Assembly (NCBI RefSeq): GCF_009806985.1
Contig: NZ_WUAX01000014.1
Coordinates: 62,001-126,000 of the forward strand
Length of the DNA stretch: 64,000 bases
From: Halorubrum sp. JWXQ-INN 858
Lineage (GTDB): Archaea > Halobacteriota > Halobacteria > Halobacteriales > Haloferacaceae
Reading direction: 5' to 3'
Positions within the stretch are counted from its first letter, which is position 1. The number at the start of each line of letters is the position of its first letter. A program made the translations under genes and the position numbers. This document shows, piece by piece, positions 48,680-58,456 of the stretch. A model generated the notes under the pieces. It was not told the origin of the DNA. It worked only from the letters and a program-made list of their open reading frames with translations, and did no database searches.

Positions 48680-49957
48680 ATGTCCGACGAACCGTCACAG
48701 CTCTCCGATTTCAACGAACGGTTCGAGGACCCCGCGGAGGACCCGCTGTTCGTCTTCGACGAGGACGACCCGAACCGCGCGGACGTCTTCGCGCGCAAGG
48801 AGCTCCTCAAGGTCGGTCACGTCCCGGAAAGCGCCCGGATCGTCGGGCGCGACGACGAGATCGAAGCGATCGCCGCCGAACTCAGGCCGCTCGTTCGTGG
48901 TGACCCGCCGAACAACGTGATGATCTACGGAAAAACGGGCACCGGAAAGTCGCTCGTCGCTCGCCACGTCACCGAGCGAGCGCGCCGAGCCGCGGAGTCG
49001 AACGGCGTGTCCGTCGGGACGGTTTACGTGGACTGTGCACAGTACAACACGCAGACGCGCGTCGCCCGAACGGTGACGCGCTCGCTCAACGAGTCGGGGC
49101 GAACCGACTTGAACATCCCCCGCGCCGGGATCGGCAGCGGCGAGTACTACGATTACCTCTGGGAGATCCTCAACACGGCGTACGAGTCCGTCGTCATCAT
49201 CCTCGACGAGGTCGACCGCCTCAACGACGACGACATCCTCATGCAGCTCTCGCGCGCCCGCGAGTCCGGAAAGGCGGACTGCCACCTCGGGGTCATCGCG
49301 GTGAGCAACAAGATCGAGTACCGCGACCAGCTGAACGAGCGGGTCAAATCGAGCCTTCGGGAGGAGGAGTTCGTCTTCCAACCCTACGACGCGAACCAAC
49401 TCCGCGACATCATGAAACATCGTCGCGACGCCTTCTACGACGGCGTCGTCTCCGACGACGTCATTCCGCTCACCGCGGCGCTGGCCGCTCAGGAACACGG
49501 CGACGCGAGGAAGGCGATCGAGATCCTCCGCCATGCGGGGGAGCTCGCCGAGCGATCGAACACCGACGTCGTCACCGAAGAACACGTCCGCGACGCACAG
49601 GAATGGGCCGAGATCGACCGCTTCGAGGAACTCCTCCGTGGCTCGACCACGCAGGTCAAGTTCATCCTGTACTCGCTCGCGCTACTGACGGACGAGAGCT
49701 CGAGCGACGACGGCTTCTCGACCAGCAAGATCTACGAGCGGTACCAGGAAACCACGCAGAAAGTCGAGGCCAAGGTCCTCAGCGAGCACCGCGTCTACGA
49801 GCTGTTGAAAGAACAGGCGTTCCTCGGTGTGGTCGAGTCGACGCGGACCGGCGGCGGCCGTGGCGAGGGGAGCTACCTCGAACACCGACTGGTCCAAGAC
49901 ACCGGGATCGTGTTGAAGTCCGTGCTCCGCGACAGTCGACTCAAGGACCTCGCGTAG
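48680..49957 (+). CDS. orc1: Orc1/Cdc6 replication initiator
   Basis: This 425-residue AAA+ ATPase has Walker A YGKTGTGKSLVARHV (about residues 83-97), Walker B VVIILDEVDRL (about 171), sensor VIAVSNKIEY, and a C-terminal winged helix (SKIYERYQETTQKVEAKVLS; EQAFLGVVESTRTGGGRGEG). It binds ORB sites and loads the MCM helicase. The adjacent six-ORB region makes this an origin-linked initiator. Haloarchaea carry several paralogues; which one this is cannot be told from here. Confidence 0.96.
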   Translation: MSDEPSQLSDFNERFEDPAEDPLFVFDEDDPNRADVFARKELLKVGHVPESARIVGRDDEIEAIAAELRPLVRGDPPNNVMIYGKTGTGKSLVARHVTERARRAAESNGVSVGTVYVDCAQYNTQTRVARTVTRSLNESGRTDLNIPRAGIGSGEYYDYLWEILNTAYESVVIILDEVDRLNDDDILMQLSRARESGKADCHLGVIAVSNKIEYRDQLNERVKSSLREEEFVFQPYDANQLRDIMKHRRDAFYDGVVSDDVIPLTAALAAQEHGDARKAIEILRHAGELAERSNTDVVTEEHVRDAQEWAEIDRFEELLRGSTTQVKFILYSLALLTDESSSDDGFSTSKIYERYQETTQKVEAKVLSEHRVYELLKEQAFLGVVESTRTGGGRGEGSYLEHRLVQDTGIVLKSVLRDSRLKDLA

Positions 49958-50242
49958 CGACCTTCACCGCCGCCAGCGACCTTCCTCGCCGGTATCTCTG
50001 TGCCGTCCGATCGACGGAGGTCCTCGATCCGATCGTCCCGCACCCTCGATCACGAGTGTATTCCTCGACATCTTTCGGCTGACATCGACGTTCACCGCGA
50101 CGCTCATCGCGGCGTTCACGCCGATGTCGATCACGAACCCGAGCGCTATGTGACCACGATCGGGACCGTCGTGTCGTTCCGGTCGTGTCCCGGTCGTGTC
50201 GTTCCGGTTCCCTGAGGACTCGCTCCGGGAGAGCCGGACCGC
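49958..50242. other. intergenic stretch, no gene seen
   Basis: These 285 bases separate orc1/cdc6 from the stop of the convergent PPC-repeat gene. A short repeat, gtgtcgttccggtcgtgtcccggtc, occurs near 50170; otherwise nothing is seen. No ORB copy was found here. Confidence 0.5.
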
Positions 50243-52147
50243 TCACCAACACTGTAGGGTGAGGTTGTAATCGAAGGTCTCTCCCGGCCAGAAACTCGTC
50301 GCGATGACCGTATAGGTCCCGTCGGCTCCGAGGTCGAAGTCCGTGATCAACGCGTCGAGGTTCCCGCCGCTATAGGCATCGAACACAGCCAGGTCGCCGT
50401 CCGGATCGAGCACGAAGAGGACGGTATCACCCACCGATGACGACATCGAAATGGTGACTCGCTGCCCCTGTTCGCCCTCGAACACGTACTCGTCGTGGAA
50501 GTGCTGTGGGCTCAAGAACCCGGTCGCGTCCGTCGGATCCAACGCCTCGGTGATCACGTCGCCGCACCCGATCCGGACCGGGTCGGTGCTTGGCGGTTCC
50601 ACATCCTCACAGCGGAGGGTCACCTCGTACGGGAAGCGCTCTTCGTCCCAGTAGCTCGTCGCGACGATCACGTACTCGCCGTCCGAAGGGAGGAAGTGTT
50701 GGATCATCGCGTCGAGCCCGCCAGCGCTGTCGTCGTCGAACGCGACCATCCTCCCGTCCGGGTCGAACAGGTAGAGGTACGGGTCGCCGAGGGGATATCC
50801 GCCCCCGTTACCGGCTTCGAGTTCGGCGATCATCGTGACCGTGACGTACTCGCCGGCGATCCCTTCGAAGGAGTACGTGTCGTGGTAGTGATCGCCGAAG
50901 TCGTTTCGGATCCCGGTTTCGTCCTCTTCCGTCAGCTCGCCCGCGATCGTTTCCCCACACCCGATCGGAACCGGCTCGACCGGATCCCAACAGTCGAGGC
51001 GCAGGTCGTACGCGAAGTACGCTTCGGGACCGTAACTGGTGGCCATCACCGTGTACGTCCCGTCTTCGAGAAGGGCGGTCGTGATACGGGCGTTCAGACC
51101 GTCTCCACTGTCGTCGTCCCACGCGATGGGTTCACCGTCCGGACCGAACAGGATCAGCAGGGGATCCGCGGCCGGGATGTCGTACTCGTCGTCCCAGTCC
51201 TCGCCGTTTTCGTCCTCTTCATTCCCGTCATCGCCGTTTCCGTTCCCGTCCTCGCCGGTTCCGTTCCCGTCCTCGCCGGTTCCGTTCCCGTCCTCATCGT
51301 CGGCTTCGTCGCCCCCGTTCCCCTCGTTACCGTTCTCCTCGTTCGGATCGTCATCATCGACGGCGACTTCGACAGCGTCCATCGATATTTCCACGTAGGT
51401 GCCGGCGTTCCCCTCGAACCCGTACGTGTCGTAGGCGTGCCACTCACTGATGTATCCGGTCGGATCGTCGGGCGTGAGTTCGCCGACGACCGTTTGGCCG
51501 CATTCGATGGGGAGCTGGTCGAACTCGACGTCACATTCGACGGCGAGCTCGTACTCGAAGCGGTCGTCCTCGCCCCAACTCGTCGCCAGTATCGTGTACG
51601 TCCCAGATTCGGGGAGGCTCGTCACGACGAGGTGAGCGTTCACACCGAAACCGCTGTCGTCGTCCTCGCCGAGGACCGCGCCGTCCGGGCCGAGCAGGTA
51701 GAGATAGGGATCGCCCGGTGGATCGTCCGGATCGACGTCTTCGACGTCGCCTTCGGGCGGGAGCGCAGTCATGGATATGGCGACGAGACCGCCCTCCTCC
51801 GCCTCGAACTCGTACTCGTCGTGGAAGTGTGCGTCGCTCCGGAACCCCGTCGCGTCGTCCTCGGTGAGCGCTCCGAGAACCGTTTCACCGCACGTTATCG
51901 TGTCGACGTCGGCGGATTCGTCGTCAGTCTCCCCGTCGTTCTCCTCGTCAGGTTCGTCCTCCTGGGCGGCCCCGGCCCCGGTCAGCAACGCACCGCCGGA
52001 GAGGACCATCCCCGCCTCGAGAACGCGCCGCCGGGTAAACGGAAGCGACGACCCCGGTATCCCTTTCGGTCGCTGACTCGATCGTTCGGATCGCTCGTTA
52101 CCCGCCCGTTCCGGCTGCTGTCCCGACTGTCGCGGTCGTCTCGTCAT
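50243..52147 (-). CDS. Tat-exported protein with four PPC-like beta repeats
   Basis: This protein has 634 residues from ATG 52147 (MTRRPRQSGQQ). A Tat signal (FTRRRVLEAGMVLSGGALLTG) begins near residue 38. Four repeats of about 125 residues follow, each starting with a Cys (ITCGETVLGALTEDD; IECGQTVVGELTPDD; IGCGETIAGELTEED; IGCGDVITEALDPTD). Each also contains HFHDEY- or YHDTY-like and DDDSG(F/L)(N/D)A motifs and ends in a Cys, so each probably holds one disulfide. The fold resembles bacterial pre-peptidase C-terminal domains. An Asn/Gly/Asp/Glu-rich linker splits repeat 2. No catalytic domain. Confidence 0.8.
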   Translation of the reverse strand: MTRRPRQSGQQPERAGNERSERSSQRPKGIPGSSLPFTRRRVLEAGMVLSGGALLTGAGAAQEDEPDEENDGETDDESADVDTITCGETVLGALTEDDATGFRSDAHFHDEYEFEAEEGGLVAISMTALPPEGDVEDVDPDDPPGDPYLYLLGPDGAVLGEDDDSGFGVNAHLVVTSLPESGTYTILATSWGEDDRFEYELAVECDVEFDQLPIECGQTVVGELTPDDPTGYISEWHAYDTYGFEGNAGTYVEISMDAVEVAVDDDDPNEENGNEGNGGDEADDEDGNGTGEDGNGTGEDGNGNGDDGNEEDENGEDWDDEYDIPAADPLLILFGPDGEPIAWDDDSGDGLNARITTALLEDGTYTVMATSYGPEAYFAYDLRLDCWDPVEPVPIGCGETIAGELTEEDETGIRNDFGDHYHDTYSFEGIAGEYVTVTMIAELEAGNGGGYPLGDPYLYLFDPDGRMVAFDDDSAGGLDAMIQHFLPSDGEYVIVATSYWDEERFPYEVTLRCEDVEPPSTDPVRIGCGDVITEALDPTDATGFLSPQHFHDEYVFEGEQGQRVTISMSSSVGDTVLFVLDPDGDLAVFDAYSGGNLDALITDFDLGADGTYTVIATSFWPGETFDYNLTLQCW

Positions 52148-52402
52148 TTCGACCTCCCGTTCGCGTTCGTCTGACTTCGTTAATGGCTCCGCCCGCAACG
52201 GTAGCCCGGTCAACATCAATGGTAACGTTACTCATGAATCATCGTGTGTTCCGTAAGCCGGGTTGAACGACCCACGTCGTCGAAACGGACCGCGCCTCCC
52301 TTCGATTCAGTACCGAGGATCGGTCACTAGGGGACAAGTAAATCAACGCAAACCCAAACATATGGAAAGAACTGCTTTGTATTGGTTGGATAACTGCCAC
52401 GT

Positions 52403-53401
52403 ATGGTTCGGATGCCGACCTCGAGACGGCGGTTCGTTGGTACCCTCGCGGGAGTAACCGTGATCGCGGCGGCGGGCTGTGCTGACGACCCGGACGAGGA
52501 ACTCCCCGAGGACGACGGCCTCGACGAGGAGACGCCGGACGAGGAGGAAACGCCCGACGAAGAGGAAACTCCGGACGACGAAGAGACGCCGGACGAAGAA
52601 GAGACGCCGGACGACGAGGACGAGGGTGAGACCCTCGTTCGGGCGGTTCACGCGTCGCCGGACGCGCCGAACGTCGACGTGTACGTGGACGACGACCCCG
52701 TCCTAGAGGACGTCCCGTTCCGAACGGTCAGCGACTACCTCACCGTCCCGGGCGGGAGCTACGACGTGATGATCACCGCCGCGGACGATCCGGACACCGT
52801 CGTGTTCGAGGAGGAGGTCACCGTCGACGACGGCACGGCGACGTCGCTCGTCGCGCTGGGTGAACTCGAGGCCGACACGTTCGAGGTGGTGACGATCAGC
52901 GACGACGCCTCGGACGTCGGTGCGGACGACGCTCGGATCAAGGCGGTTCACGCGTCGCCGGACGCCCCCGACGTGGACATCGCGGTTCGGACGGAAGCGA
53001 ACGGGGGCGGCGATGAGGACGACGGTGAGAACGACGACAACGACGAAAACGGGAACGACGGTGAGGACGGGAACGGCGATGAGAACGATGACGAGGGGAA
53101 CGGGGACGACGGTGAGGACGATGACGAGAACGGGGACGAGGGTGAGGACGACGACGAGAGCGGAGACCTCCTCTTTACCGACCTCGTGTTCGGAACCGCG
53201 AGCGAGGACACGACCGTGCCGGCCGGATCGTACACGCTCGACGTGTTACCAGCCGGCGAGTCCGACGTCGTTGCCTCCTTCGACGTCGACCTCGACAGTG
53301 GGACCGCGTACACGGCTTTCGCGATGGGGTACCTCGACCCGGACTCGGCGGCGGCCGACGAACCGTTCGACCTGACGATCGCCGTCGACGCCGAGCCGTA
53401 G
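52403..53401 (+). CDS. Tat lipoprotein with DUF4397 domains
   Basis: This 332-residue protein has a Tat lipoprotein signal (SRRRFVGTLAGVTVIAAAGC). A Glu/Pro/Thr repeat spacer (TPDEEETPDEEETPDDEE) precedes two DUF4397 units, both with the mark AVHASPDAP(N/D)VD, at residues about 80 and 180. The second is split by a long Asp/Asn/Glu/Gly run. DUF4397 proteins are cell-surface beta-sandwich proteins of unknown ligand. It is divergent from the PPC-repeat gene, with which it shares acidic low-complexity style. Confidence 0.88.
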   Translation: MVRMPTSRRRFVGTLAGVTVIAAAGCADDPDEELPEDDGLDEETPDEEETPDEEETPDDEETPDEEETPDDEDEGETLVRAVHASPDAPNVDVYVDDDPVLEDVPFRTVSDYLTVPGGSYDVMITAADDPDTVVFEEEVTVDDGTATSLVALGELEADTFEVVTISDDASDVGADDARIKAVHASPDAPDVDIAVRTEANGGGDEDDGENDDNDENGNDGEDGNGDENDDEGNGDDGEDDDENGDEGEDDDESGDLLFTDLVFGTASEDTTVPAGSYTLDVLPAGESDVVASFDVDLDSGTAYTAFAMGYLDPDSAAADEPFDLTIAVDAEP

Positions 53402-53415
53402 GCGCTTCGTCCCCC

Positions 53416-54903
53416 CTACGGCGCTTCGACGCTGTCAGCGAACAACGACGTTCGTACGCGACCGTCCATGTCGTCCGGGACCGGTGCGCCGCGTAACGAC
53501 AACAACGTCGGGGCGAGGTCGAGTATCGACAGGTCGTCGACGGTCCCCGTACGAAACGACGGTCCGATGGCGGCGAAGATCCCCCGCCTCGTGTTGACGC
53601 CGCTCCAGTTCGGGTCGACGGTGGGGAACACCTCGTCGCTTCCGAGCCCTTCCCGGACGTTCACGTGGTCGGACTTCTCGATCACGATGTCCGGTCCGCT
53701 CTCGACGTACGGCCCGTGGTACACCTCTTCGCCACGATGCACGGCGCTCGCGACCGGTCGACCGAGGGGATCGCGGAGCGACCCGAACGCTTCCATGAGC
53801 TCCTCACGAACCCGTTCGTACCGGGGGCTTTCGGGGTCGACGATCAGGTACACCGGCCCCTGGGCGCTGCCGACGGCCACAGATGCGTCCCAGTCGATCG
53901 CTTCGTGTTTGCTTCCCCCGAGCTCGCCGCTTTCGTTCGGCAGCCGGTTCAGGAACCACTGAGGCGCGAACCGCTCCGCGACGCCGCGGAGATCGGTTAT
54001 CGGGACGACGTCGTCGGCACGGATGAGAACCCGTTTCAATCGATCGGCGTTGATCCCGGCGGAGTAGAGCGTGTCGGCGACCGCGCTGTCGTACTGTAGA
54101 TAGCCCTGGCGCTCTAACCACGCGTTGACGTTGAACACGGTTTCTATCGGCGCGTGACCGTGGTCGCTCATCAACACGAGATCGACATCGGCGTCGAGCA
54201 GCGCCGACAGGTGGTCGTCGACGATCTCCCACCCACGCTTGGTGTCCGCGCCGTCCCAGAGGTGGTGGTGGAGGGAGTTGAGGTAGAACGTCGTCACTTG
54301 CAGAAAGGAGAGGTCGTACTCCTCGAACAGTTGCCGAGCCACGCGAAACCGGAGGTCGATCAGGTCGAGGACCTCCTCGTACGCCTCGGGGTTGCCGTCG
54401 TGAAGCATTCCACGCTTCCGCACCCGGTAGTCGAACTCCTCGTTCAGTCGGCGCTCGAGCGACGGGGGAGTCGCGTAGCCCTCGTTGTGTCCGTCCGGGG
54501 GGCCGGCGATCAGGAACTCACCGACGTCCTTCGGCGGGTACGTCGTCGGAACGTTTATGACGCCGACACGGTCCTGTTCGGCGAGGATCTCCCAGTACTC
54601 CGTCTGCTCGTGATACCGCTCCCGCGGGAGGTACACTCGGCGGTTCCGCACGTCGACGTTCTGCCACCAGTAGATCCCCAACTTGCCGGGGTTCTTCCCG
54701 GTCGCGTACGCCTTCCAGTTCGGCGAGGTCACGGGCGGTAACACGGACTGCAACTCGCCGTGGATCCCTCCGTCGACGATCCGGCGAAGCGCCGGGAGGT
54801 CACCGCGTTCCATCCAGGGACCGATCAGATCGAACGTCGCACCGTCGAGTCCGACGACAACGGTTGGAGGCATGTCTATCATAACCATACCCGCTGGTTT
54901 CAT
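53416..54903 (-). CDS. alkaline phosphatase-superfamily enzyme (phosphodiesterase/nucleotide pyrophosphatase-like), copy 1
   Basis: This protein has about 495 residues from ATG 54903 (a later Met at 54873 is also possible). VVVGLDGATFDL and LPPVTSPNWKAYATGKNPGKLG (nucleophile Ser/Thr region) with metal-site motifs MSDHGHAPIE and the later GVNTRRGIFAAIGP are those of AP-superfamily hydrolases and transferases. It lacks a signal, so it acts in the cytoplasm or at the membrane face. Related haloarchaeal genes cluster with glycan loci. It follows a paralogous gene by 10 bases. Confidence 0.85.
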   Translation of the reverse strand: MKPAGMVMIDMPPTVVVGLDGATFDLIGPWMERGDLPALRRIVDGGIHGELQSVLPPVTSPNWKAYATGKNPGKLGIYWWQNVDVRNRRVYLPRERYHEQTEYWEILAEQDRVGVINVPTTYPPKDVGEFLIAGPPDGHNEGYATPPSLERRLNEEFDYRVRKRGMLHDGNPEAYEEVLDLIDLRFRVARQLFEEYDLSFLQVTTFYLNSLHHHLWDGADTKRGWEIVDDHLSALLDADVDLVLMSDHGHAPIETVFNVNAWLERQGYLQYDSAVADTLYSAGINADRLKRVLIRADDVVPITDLRGVAERFAPQWFLNRLPNESGELGGSKHEAIDWDASVAVGSAQGPVYLIVDPESPRYERVREELMEAFGSLRDPLGRPVASAVHRGEEVYHGPYVESGPDIVIEKSDHVNVREGLGSDEVFPTVDPNWSGVNTRRGIFAAIGPSFRTGTVDDLSILDLAPTLLSLRGAPVPDDMDGRVRTSLFADSVEAP

Positions 54904-54913
54904 TATGCGGACC

Positions 54914-56299
54914 TTACCGCCGGTCCGTTCCTCGTCGCTCCAGCAGGCTCGCTCCGTCGAAGGTAACGGTCCCCCTAGGGACGTCGAGCAGGTCGAGCAG
55001 CGTGGGGGCGATGTCGTATAGATCCGCGCCGTCTGCGACGATCCGGTCGTCATCGGTGATCAGACACGCGTTCGAGAACTTGTGCATCCCGTTTCGTGGC
55101 CCGCTGGTGAACACCGCGTCCTTCCGCCCGAACCCCGACTTGAGGTCGAACCCGTCCTCGGGGACGACGACGACGTCGGGCGCGATGTCCGTGGTCGGCC
55201 CGTCGAACACCTCCTCGCCCTTATAAACCGTCGCACAGACGGGGGAGCCGTCCGGACCCGTCAACGCCTCGAGGTCCGCGATGAGTCGGCTCCGAACCGC
55301 CTCGTACGCGGCCGCCCCGTCGACGTCGACGAAGAACCGACCGGGAATGAGCGAGTACACCTCGGTCTCGTCGCCGAGGTCGCCGATCCCGTCCGGATCG
55401 TCGGTCCCGTAGGTCAGGTACCCCTGCCGGGCGAGCCATTCGTTGCAGCTCACCTCGTACACGAGGTCGGTGAACCCGTGATCGGAGGCGATTACGAGCG
55501 TCGTGTCGTCGTCCAGTCGGTCGTACAGTCGCCCCACGTACCGGTCGAGGGTCCGATAGAACTCGAGGAACCCTTCGGTCTCGGGTCGGTCGTTCGCGTA
55601 GTCCCCGAACAGGAAGTGATTGACCCGATCGGTCGTCATGAACACCCCGAAGAACAGGTCCCAGTCGTCCTCGGCGAGGTAGTGGTCGAACGTCCGATAC
55701 CGGGCTTCGAGCGTCTCCCGCGCGTTCTCGAGGAAGGCGTCGGTGTCGTCGCCGTGTCCGAGGCTCGTGTCGACGTCGATCGCGTAGCCGTATCGGTCGA
55801 GGACGTCGGCGACGGCGGGGTCGCTGGAGGCGTCCCGGATCGACGGCGAGAGGAACCCCGACACCATCCGCTGGACGTCACGCTGTGGCGGGAACGTTAC
55901 CGGAACGTTCAGCACCGTCGCGGCCTTTCCCGCGCGCGTTACGTGATCCCAGACGCGGTCGGCGCGGACGTCCTTCCCGGTCGGGATGTACGTCTCGTCG
56001 CTCCCGACCGCCCGGTCCTGGAAGCCGTACACGCCGGTCTTCCCCGGGTTGACTCCCGTCGTGAGACACGGCCAACACGCGCTCGACTCCGGCGGCACGA
56101 CGCTCGACAGCCGCGAGAGCGTTCCGCCCTCGGCGATCCGGTGGAGGTTCTCGAACACGTCGGGATGGTCGACGACGAGGTCGTACGGGACTCCGTCGAG
56201 ACCGAGGAAGACGACGCGTGGGTCGTCGTCGCTGTCGCCGTCGTCGCCATCGCCGCCATCCTGGCCCGTACCGCCGCGGAGCCGGTCGAACAGGCTCAC
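54914..56299 (-). CDS. alkaline phosphatase-superfamily enzyme, copy 2
   Basis: This 461-residue protein opens with an acidic Gly/Asp stretch, then VVFLGLDGVPYDLV, the nucleophile region PPESSACWPCLTTGVNPGKTGVYGF and the metal motif IASDHGFTDLVYEV; the C-terminal part has FTSGPRNGMHKFSNACLI. It is paralogous to the downstream copy at 53416. The pair may act on phosphodiester or sulfate substituents of glycans (inference). Upstream lies a 21-bp repeat and the UDP-sugar dehydrogenase gene, all on one strand. Confidence 0.85.
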   Translation of the reverse strand: MSLFDRLRGGTGQDGGDGDDGDSDDDPRVVFLGLDGVPYDLVVDHPDVFENLHRIAEGGTLSRLSSVVPPESSACWPCLTTGVNPGKTGVYGFQDRAVGSDETYIPTGKDVRADRVWDHVTRAGKAATVLNVPVTFPPQRDVQRMVSGFLSPSIRDASSDPAVADVLDRYGYAIDVDTSLGHGDDTDAFLENARETLEARYRTFDHYLAEDDWDLFFGVFMTTDRVNHFLFGDYANDRPETEGFLEFYRTLDRYVGRLYDRLDDDTTLVIASDHGFTDLVYEVSCNEWLARQGYLTYGTDDPDGIGDLGDETEVYSLIPGRFFVDVDGAAAYEAVRSRLIADLEALTGPDGSPVCATVYKGEEVFDGPTTDIAPDVVVVPEDGFDLKSGFGRKDAVFTSGPRNGMHKFSNACLITDDDRIVADGADLYDIAPTLLDLLDVPRGTVTFDGASLLERRGTDRR

Positions 56300-56343
56300 G
56301 ACCGCCCCCCACGAGGATCGCCCGGCTCTGGGACCCTGCCTAC

Positions 56344-56416
56344 GCGGCGAACCGTTCGACGGACGCGGCGAACCGTCCGACGGACGCTGCGAACCGTTCG
56401 ACGGACGCGCCGAACC
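56344..56416. repeat. 21-bp tandem repeat, about 3.5 copies
   Basis: The unit gcggcgaaccgttcgacgga plus c occurs at 56344, 56365 and 56386, with a partial at 56407. It fills the 121-base gap between the UDP-sugar dehydrogenase stop and the phosphatase-like start. Confidence 0.88.
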
Positions 56417-56420
56417 GGCG

Positions 56421-57704
56421 TCACGCCGGCCATGTCAACCCCTCGTAAACGATCCCGTCGCGCCGTTCGATCACCCGTCGACCGTCGACGACGACCGGCC
56501 GGTCCATGCGGTCGAACGCGTCGTCGAGGGCGGCGAACTCGTCCCACCCGGTCACCACGACGGCTCCGTCCGCACGGTCGAGCGCCGCGGCGGCCGAGTC
56601 GGCGTACGTCACCTCGGGCAGCAGCTCCCGCATCGGCTCGGTCGCGACCGGGTCGTAGGCGACGACGTCGGCTCCCCGTGCGCGGAGTCCGCGTATCACG
56701 GGGATCGCACGGGAGTTCCGGACGTCGTCCGTCCCCGGCTTGAACGCGAGCCCGAGCACCGCGATCCGATCGTCGGCGACGTCGCCGTGCGCCTCCAGAA
56801 GCGACAGGAGCCGCTCCGGCTGCCGGTCGTTCACCTCGACCGCCGCCCGTAGCAGCGGCGCGTCGTATCCCTCCGCGTCGGCGGCCGCGATCAGCGCCGA
56901 GAGGTCCTTCGGGAAACAGGACCCGCCCCAACCCACCCCGGACCGGAGGAAGCGCTCGCTCACCCGGTCGTCGAGCCCCACCGCCGCGAGGACGGCGTAC
57001 GCGTCGAGCCCGAACTCCTTACAGACGTTCCCGATCTCGTTCGCCAGCGACACCTTCGCGGCGAGGACCGCGTTGTTCGCGTACTTCACCATCATCGCCG
57101 TTTCGGGGTCGACGTCGACGATCGGAACGCGCTCGCCGTCCCGCAGTCGGTCGTACACCGACGCGAGGGTCTCGGTCGCCCAGGCCGACTCCGTCCCGAA
57201 AACCAGCTTGTCCGGCGAGAGGAAGTCGTCGACGGCGGTCCCCTCGCGGAGGAACTCGGGATTGGTTGCCAGCTCGACCGCGTCCCCGGCGCGGTCGTCG
57301 AGGATCGACCGGAGGCGATCGATCTCGGGCGGCGGGACCGTGCTCTTGACGACGACGAGCCGGCGGTCATCGACGTCGGCGAGCGCGTCGGCGGCGGCTC
57401 GCGTGGCGTCGGCGATCGGGGCCACGTCGACGCTTCCGTCGGGGGCGGAGGGGGTCCCGACGGCGAGGAAGACGACGTCGGCGTCGGCGACCGCGTCCGA
57501 ACGTGTGGTGGCCCGGAGACGGTCGCCCGCGTGCGTCTCGACCAACTCGTCGAGCCCCGGCTCGTGAGCGGGAACCGATCCGGCGTTGATCGTCTCGACG
57601 ACAGACTCGTCGATGTCGACGGCGGTGACTCGGTGTCCGAGATCGGCGAGACACGCCGCGAGCGTGGTTCCCACGTAGCCGCTCCCGACGACCGCGACCG
57701 TCAT
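56421..57704 (-). CDS. UDP-glucose/GDP-mannose 6-dehydrogenase family enzyme
   Basis: This protein has 427 residues from ATG 57704 (the frame extends to an ATG at 57818). NAD site [31 protein letters not shown], the middle domain [12 protein letters not shown] and [19 protein letters not shown], catalytic Cys in [11 protein letters not shown], and C-terminal [17 protein letters not shown]. It oxidises a UDP-sugar to the uronic acid, as AglM does for N-glycan hexuronates in Haloferax. Together with the nucleotidyltransferase at 59520 it supplies activated sugars. Confidence 0.93.
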   Translation of the reverse strand: MTVAVVGSGYVGTTLAACLADLGHRVTAVDIDESVVETINAGSVPAHEPGLDELVETHAGDRLRATTRSDAVADADVVFLAVGTPSAPDGSVDVAPIADATRAAADALADVDDRRLVVVKSTVPPPEIDRLRSILDDRAGDAVELATNPEFLREGTAVDDFLSPDKLVFGTESAWATETLASVYDRLRDGERVPIVDVDPETAMMVKYANNAVLAAKVSLANEIGNVCKEFGLDAYAVLAAVGLDDRVSERFLRSGVGWGGSCFPKDLSALIAAADAEGYDAPLLRAAVEVNDRQPERLLSLLEAHGDVADDRIAVLGLAFKPGTDDVRNSRAIPVIRGLRARGADVVAYDPVATEPMRELLPEVTYADSAAAALDRADGAVVVTGWDEFAALDDAFDRMDRPVVVDGRRVIERRDGIVYEGLTWPA

Positions 57705-57964
57705 CCATTCCTCCCCGGACGTTTCGTCCGGAGCCGGGGACGTGACGGGGACCGTTTCCTCCCGCGAGGACGCAACCGATGACGTACCATCGGTTCCCGC
57801 TCGGCGGACTGCGTACATTGTTATACGTCGCCAACCGACCGAGGTTCTGACGACGTGACCGTCTCGATGTCGAGGTGTGTCGACGCGGTGGACGGTCGAT
57901 TTGCGACCGACTGACCGATGCAGTCAGTGAAACGCTCGACCGACGGATCCCTCCGGAGACGGAA

Positions 57965-58111
57965 CTACCCCGTTGGCTCTGCGGCTTCCCCGTCGATCAG
58001 GTTCGCGTGCGCCATGCAGTGGTGGCAGCCGTACACCTCGCTCTCGTTGTTCCCGAACACTCGCGTAAAGTTCGACGTGACGAACGACCCACATCTGTTA
58101 CAGTCTGGCAT
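57965..58111 (-). CDS. 48-residue zinc-finger protein
   Basis: This small gene reads MPDCNRCGSFVTSNFTRVFG, then NNESEVYGCHHCMAHANLIDG. Two CxxC pairs (Cys4/Cys7 and Cys29/Cys32) form a zinc ribbon of the type found in many haloarchaeal mini-proteins (I think DUF7563, unverified). Start ATG 58111, stop TAG 57965. It is too short for usual gene-size cutoffs and sits alone between the dehydrogenase and the Bat-type regulator. Such proteins are often regulatory or nucleic-acid binding. Confidence 0.75.
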   Translation of the reverse strand: MPDCNRCGSFVTSNFTRVFGNNESEVYGCHHCMAHANLIDGEAAEPTG

Positions 58112-58456
58112 GGATATGTGTCCACTCCGGGAGAGGGGTTACGTGTTGTACCTCGCGCTCGAACCCGTTTAAGCGCTCACGCCGACGAGGCTGCTCCCAG
58201 GGTGTCGATGAGGCTGATACCGGGGCTTTGACGGGAGTCGATCGAGGTGTCGACGGGGCTGGTTCCGAGTCGATCCGAGGCGCCGACGGGGCTGGTTCCG
58301 GGATCTCCGCGTGCCACGTCGTCGGGGGCTCGTGTGCGCCGCCGTCAGTGCACTGATCCGGTCCATAAATGCCGTATCGGCCAGTCACGGTACGGCTACC
58401 GACGGTATCTCGGATATAACAAGATAGGTCGCTGGTGTGGGGCGGAACATCCCTAC
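58112..58456. other. intergenic stretch with a degenerate repeat
   Basis: These 345 bases hold no gene. A degenerate repeat (cgacggggctggttccg at about 58252 and 58287, with related ggtgtcgatgaggctg at about 58200) is visible. Promoter of the Bat-type regulator presumably lies in the AT-richer 58410-58450 (ggatataacaagatagg). Confidence 0.55.

Noticed and set aside
50495..52174. 559-codon frame opposite the PPC-repeat gene
   Set aside because: Antisense artefact; its repetitive Val/Pro content is the complement of the Glu/Asp/Gly linker.
55082..56743. 553-codon frame opposite the phosphatase-like and dehydrogenase genes
   Set aside because: It spans two genes and their gap without interruption by any recognisable domain, so it is a shadow frame.
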